Origin: Euphorbia lathyris
Taxonomy: Eukaryota > Streptophyta > Magnoliopsida > Malpighiales > Euphorbiaceae
Length of the DNA stretch: 64,000 nt
Assembly (NCBI RefSeq): GCF_963576675.1
Contig: NC_088913.1
Location: forward strand, 88,039,001-88,103,000
Direction of reading: 5' to 3'
Shown here: in pieces, positions 60,161 through 64,000 of the stretch
Layout: the number at the start of each line of letters is the position of its first letter
Numbering within the stretch: position 1 is the first letter of the stretch
The notes under the pieces: model-generated
Databases searched by the model: none
Told to the model about the DNA's origin: nothing
The model's input: only the letters and a program-made list of their open reading frames with translations
Program-made: the position numbers and the translations under genes

Positions 60161-62127
60161 TTGAGGGATTACCCAAATTGAAATTTGAGAAAGACCAATT
60201 ATGTAAAGCTTGTCAGCAAGGTAAACAAACCAAAAAGTCATTTCAAAGTAAAAATATTGTCTCAACCAAGAGACCATTGGAATTACTACACTTGGATCTT
60301 TTCGGACCTATCCAGCCACTCAGCTTGGGAGGTAAGAAATTTTCCTATGTCATTGTAGATGATTTCTCTCGGTACACTTGGATCATCTTGCTGAGTAGCA
60401 AGGATGAAACTTTTGAGATGTTCACTGCACTTATTAGAAAGCTTGAAATTGACAAAGACCTAAAAGTAGCTCATATTAGAAGCGACAATGGTGGAGAATT
60501 CAAAAACCAACAGTTTGATGAACTCTGTGAAACCAGTGGTATTGACCACAATTTCTCTGCTCCTAGAACACCTCAACAGAATGGGGTTGTTGAAAGGAAG
60601 AACAGAGCAATTGTCGAAATTGCTAGAACTATGCTGAGTGAAAATAGGCTTCCAAAGTACTTCTGGGGTGAAGCTGTCCACACAGCATGCTATATACTGA
60701 ATAGGGCTCTAGTAAGACCTATACTTAATAAAACCCCATATGAACTTTGGAAAGGACGAAAGCCCAACATTGGTTACTTTCGTGCCTTTGGTTGTAAATG
60801 TTTCATACTCAACATAAAGGACAATCTTGCAAAATTTGATGCTAAAGCTGATGAAGCAATCTTCTTAGGGTACTCAACTAACAGCAAAGCATATAGAGTC
60901 TATAATAAACGAACTCAGGTTGTAGAAGAGTCTGTCCATGTTGAGTTTGATGAAGCTGATCCTGCAGGAAAGACAACTCAGCTCACTGAAGATGAACTAA
61001 GCTCAGCTTCCATTGATCAAAATGGAGCCTCTGAATCATCAATACAAGGGCTGGCCAAAGGTAAGCAAGAAGTTGAAATAACATTTACTGACCAATCTAT
61101 TCCTGTAGAGATTGCAGAAACACATGTTCCAAATGACTCAACATTGCCCAAAGAAATAAAAATCCCAAGAGGACATTCAGAAAAGTCCATTCTTGATGTT
61201 GCTGACAACAAGTTGATGACCAGAGATCAGCTAAGGAAATACCTCAGCAATGTCGCATTCGTCTCAGTACATGAGCCAAAGAATTTTGGTGATGCTGAGC
61301 ACGATGAATATTGGATAAATGCCATGCAAGAAGAGCTCGACCAATTCACCAGAAATGAGGTATGGGATTTAGTGCCTAGACCTAGGGATCAAAAGCCTAT
61401 AGGAACTAAGTGGGTTTTTAGAAACAAACTAGATGAGCATGGAAATGTGATAAGGAACAAAGCTCGACTTGTAGCCCAAGGCTATAGTCAGCAAGAGGGA
61501 ATTGACTATGGGGAAACATTTGCACCTGTTGCTAGGTTAGAAGCAATACGTATATTGTGTGCCTATGCTAGTTTCATGAACTTTAAGTTATACCAAATGG
61601 ATGTCAAAAGTGCATTTCTTAATGGTTTCATAAATGAAGAGGTATATGTTAATCAACCTCCTGGGTTTGAAGATCCAAAATTCCCAAACCACGTTTATAA
61701 ACTTAAAAAGGCCCTGTACGACCTAAAACAAGCTCCAAGAGCTTGGTATGAGAGGTTGACCAACTTCCTGCTAACCAGGAACTATGTCAGGGGAAAAGCT
61801 GACACAACCTTGTTCATTAAGAAAAAGGGGAAACATACCCTACTTGCACAAATATATGTAGATGATATAATATTTGGTGCTACTGACGAATCTTTGTGCA
61901 AAGAATTTAGCAAACAGATGCAAACTGAGTTCGAGATGTCCATGATGGGGGAACTCAACTTCTTCCTTGGACTCCAAATCAAGCAAGGTAAGAATGACAT
62001 CTTCATAAGCCAGTCCAAGTACACCAAGGAAATGTTGAAGAAATTCAATATGATGGACTGCAAACCAATATCAACCCCTATGGGTACTGATACTGTCCTA
62101 TGCAAAGAGAGAAAAGTAAGTCAATAG
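60161..62127 (+). pseudogene. Copia-3 integrase and reverse transcriptase
   Basis: 649 open codons from 60178. Integrase: finger CKACQQ, Asp in LHLDLFGPI, Asp in IRSDNGGEF, Glu in [12 protein letters not shown], all three catalytic acids present. [33 protein letters not shown] (motif A), [12 protein letters not shown] and the catalytic [10 protein letters not shown]. The frame ends at 62127 by an indel near 62105; RNase H continues in the neighbouring frame. This is the best-preserved pol segment in the window. Confidence 0.93.
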
Positions 62128-62801
62128 ACACTAAACTCTATCGAGGTATGATAGGTTCGTTACTTTATCTCACAGCTAGTAGACCAGATATACAGTACTC
62201 AGTATGTTATTGTGCGAGATATCAAGCTGACCCCAGAGAATCTCATCTAACAACTGTAAAAAGAATCTTTAGATATTTGCAGAGTTCAGTTGATGCAGGT
62301 CTATGGTATCCAACTTCAAATGACTTCACACTCATTGGATATACTGATGCTGACTATGGACGAGATAAACTAGAACGTAAGAGCACTTCAGGAGGATGTC
62401 ATTTCCTCGGAAGCTGTCTAGTATCTTGGTTCAGCAAGAAGCAATCATCTGTGGCCTTGTCCATAACTGAAGCTGAGTACGTGGCTGCTGGAAGCTGTGT
62501 TGCACAAGTCCTCTGGATAAAGCAACAGCTTGAGGATTATGGAGTGAAGATTGAAACAATAGAGATCAAATGTGACAACAAGAGTGCCATTGATCTATCC
62601 AGAAATCCAATCCAACATAGTAGGATGAAGCATGTCAGCATAAGGCATCACTTCATCAGAGATCACGTACTAAAAGATGAGATCAAGCTGACCTATGTGC
62701 CAACAAATGAACAGCTTGCAGATATCTTCACTAAGCCCTTGGCACGTGAACAATTCAACATACTAAGGGAAGCTATCGGTATGTCTAATCCCCTTCAATA
62801 A
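62100..62801 (+). pseudogene. Copia-3 RNase H and end of pol
   Basis: KLYRGMIGSLLYLTASRPDI, then RNase H core YTDADYGRDKLERKS, SITEAEYVAA, KCDNKSAIDLSRNP, and QLADIFTKPLAREQF. It ends at a natural-looking TAA (62799-62801, GMSNPLQ). All expected RNase H acids are visible. Confidence 0.93.
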
Positions 62802-63480
62802 ATTTCTAAGTAAATGTTGTATGAGTGCCATGCTGAGTGAAAATTTGAACGCTGTGCAAATGCCATGCTGAGTAAAATAAACTACTACTGAGCTCAAAAT
62901 GTAGAAAAATCACCTCATACTGAGTTGACATACAAGTGGTGTGATTATCATGAGTAGGTACATATGCTGAGCAACTATCATATACTAAGGTAGGAATTCA
63001 CCTCGATAAGAACTAGGTTCTCAGAATCCCAAACGGTTCATTTTCTAGGAAAATTGCGCTAAGACCCACTTGCACCATTAAATGCCAACACGTGTAATAA
63101 AAAGCACCTAGGAGAGGCAAACAATTATGAGACAACCCATGCGCCGAAAATGTCATAAATGACAGAATTTCTGTCGATTGAACGCCCCAAGGAAAAACGG
63201 CCACTTCAATTAATAGGACCATTTTAGGTATATATAAATAATGGATAAATTACTCTTCAAATCTCTTCACGCGTAAATCCTTTGGTATTCAGAATCTCTC
63301 TCTCTCTCTCAAATCTTCCACAAAAATCTCTGAAAATGACCAAACTCAGAAAATCTCCGGTGAAAATTCTGGAAAATTGATCACCGATGAAAGCCCTAAA
63401 TCTCCTCCTAAGTCTAACCTAACTCCGAGCAAACGGACCCGGCAAGTTCCTCAAAACAGAAGAAACCCAAGGTTAGGACC
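62802..63480 (+). other. Spacer between pol and ORF3 of Copia-3
   Basis: No long ORF. The word tgctgagt recurs (62830-62990). A (TC)n microsatellite stands at about 63295-63310. A short frame starting MTKLRKSPVKILEN (63336) ends at once, and an overlapping basic, Pro/Ser-rich frame (63377 on) may be the broken N terminus of ORF3. Confidence 0.6.
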
Positions 63481-64000
63481 ATGGTCAAAGTTCACTCAAA
63501 AGTCCACAACCTGGAAGTCCTCAAATGCCGCTGGTTCTCCCCCACCTTCGTTACTGCCGAAAAGCCATTCTGTGAATGGATTGAGAAGAATGAGTGGGCA
63601 GGCCTTTTCTCTCTCCCTGGAACCACCTATCCACGATTGGTTAGGGAATTCTACTCCGGCCTCCATGTCGATAAGGACGATGCTGACTATCTGGAGACGC
63701 ACGTTAAGGGTCACAAGATTGTAATCACTCCGACCTACTTGGCAACCTTACTCAACATGCCCAACAAAGGAACCGAGTTCAGAACAACAAAAGAAAAGGT
63801 GTCAATGGAAAAGCTTGACCAGATGAAGGGTTTTTGCAAACCCAAAAATTACAAAGGAGAAATACCCAGCACGAGTATGGGGCAAACCAGAAAATGGCGC
63901 ACTACATCTTAACAAACTTCATCTTCCCTAAACTCAACTCAGCCTCGTCTGCCTCCAACTTTGAGCAGTGCTTCATATGGCACATGCTAACCTATTGTCC
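63481..64000 (+). pseudogene. ORF3 of Copia-3 (plant transposon protein-like), partial
   Basis: 143 open codons from ATG 63481 (KVHNLEVLKCRWF, YPRLVREFYSGLHVD, ETHVKGHKIVITPTYLATLL), then a probable one-base deletion in the A-run near 63890. The next frame continues to the window end with HYILTNFIFPKLNSASSASN and FIWHMLTYC. The layout recalls the plant family called putative plant transposon protein (PF20167), from memory: conserved REFY, a V-G-K strand and an LL-x-L/M-P loop. It lies in the slot between pol and 3' LTR where Sireviruses carry an extra, env-like ORF. No signal peptide or membrane segment is visible in the part present. Confidence 0.6.

Larger units (their letters stand above)
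47580..64000 (+). mobile_element. Copia-3: Sirevirus-like element nested in Copia-2, runs off right edge
   Basis: 5' LTR 47580-48943 plus 57788-57823 (split by Gypsy-3), PBS at 57826, gag, protease, integrase, RT, RNase H to 62801, then a 0.7-kb spacer and a third ORF. The candidate TSD is aagct (47575-47579); its partner is outside the window. Same family as Copia-2 by LTR ends and gag sequence, but clearly a different copy. Confidence 0.9.

Overview
This window is nuclear DNA of a flowering plant, probably a eudicot. It holds one partial host gene, a class III (secretory) peroxidase with plant-type introns, and almost everything else is transposable-element DNA. Element families are plant-typical: Tat-like Ty3/Gypsy with a second RNase H and antisense ORFs, Sirevirus-like and Angela-like Copia, an RTE LINE, an L1 LINE, hAT, Mutator-like and Stowaway MITEs. 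Lineage names rest on visible motifs and architecture, not on database searches.

1-2213: 5' part of a Gypsy element (Gypsy-1, minus strand) with a decayed gag, inserted in intron 3 of the peroxidase gene. 2214-4746: peroxidase exons 3, 2 and 1 (minus strand); exon 4 must lie left of the window if it still exists. 5753-7362: solo Gypsy LTR with a perfect 5-bp target-site duplication (TSD). 7368-9748: AT-rich DNA with a small hAT relic and a 5'-truncated L1. 9749-14771: a hAT-type element with an 8-bp TSD that has taken in an RTE LINE and two Mutator-like elements, each MULE with a perfect 9-bp TSD; one MULE carries a hairpin-forming inverted repeat with arms of about 230 bp. 14966-17072: LTR-like remnant, a tRNA-derived relic and a Stowaway MITE.

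17787 to at least 43436: Gypsy-2, a Tat-lineage element (gag, PR, RT, RNase H, second archaeal-type RNase H, integrase, 124-bp tandem array, antisense ORF). It is interrupted by Copia-1 (18548-28245, TSD acaac, 2.1-kb LTRs), by a non-autonomous LTR element (29000-37189, TSD ggccc) and at 43437 by Copia-2 (Sirevirus-like). Copia-2 is interrupted at 47580 by a relative, Copia-3, whose 5' LTR is split by Gypsy-3 (48944-57782, TSD gttcc), whose own 3' LTR carries a 169-bp hAT MITE (TSD gttatatc). This gives a five-level nest, Gypsy-2 > Copia-2 > Copia-3 > Gypsy-3 > MITE, and sets the order of insertion. Copia-3 runs off the right edge with a third ORF downstream of pol.

No pol-bearing element here is intact. 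All carry stops, frameshifts, lost catalytic residues or large deletions, so any present movement would need proteins supplied in trans. The least familiar objects are Gypsy-3 (pol largely replaced by four different tandem arrays, an antisense ORF and an internal block resembling its own LTR), the long-hairpin MULE, and the non-autonomous element whose LTRs carry dense GC-rich palindromes.
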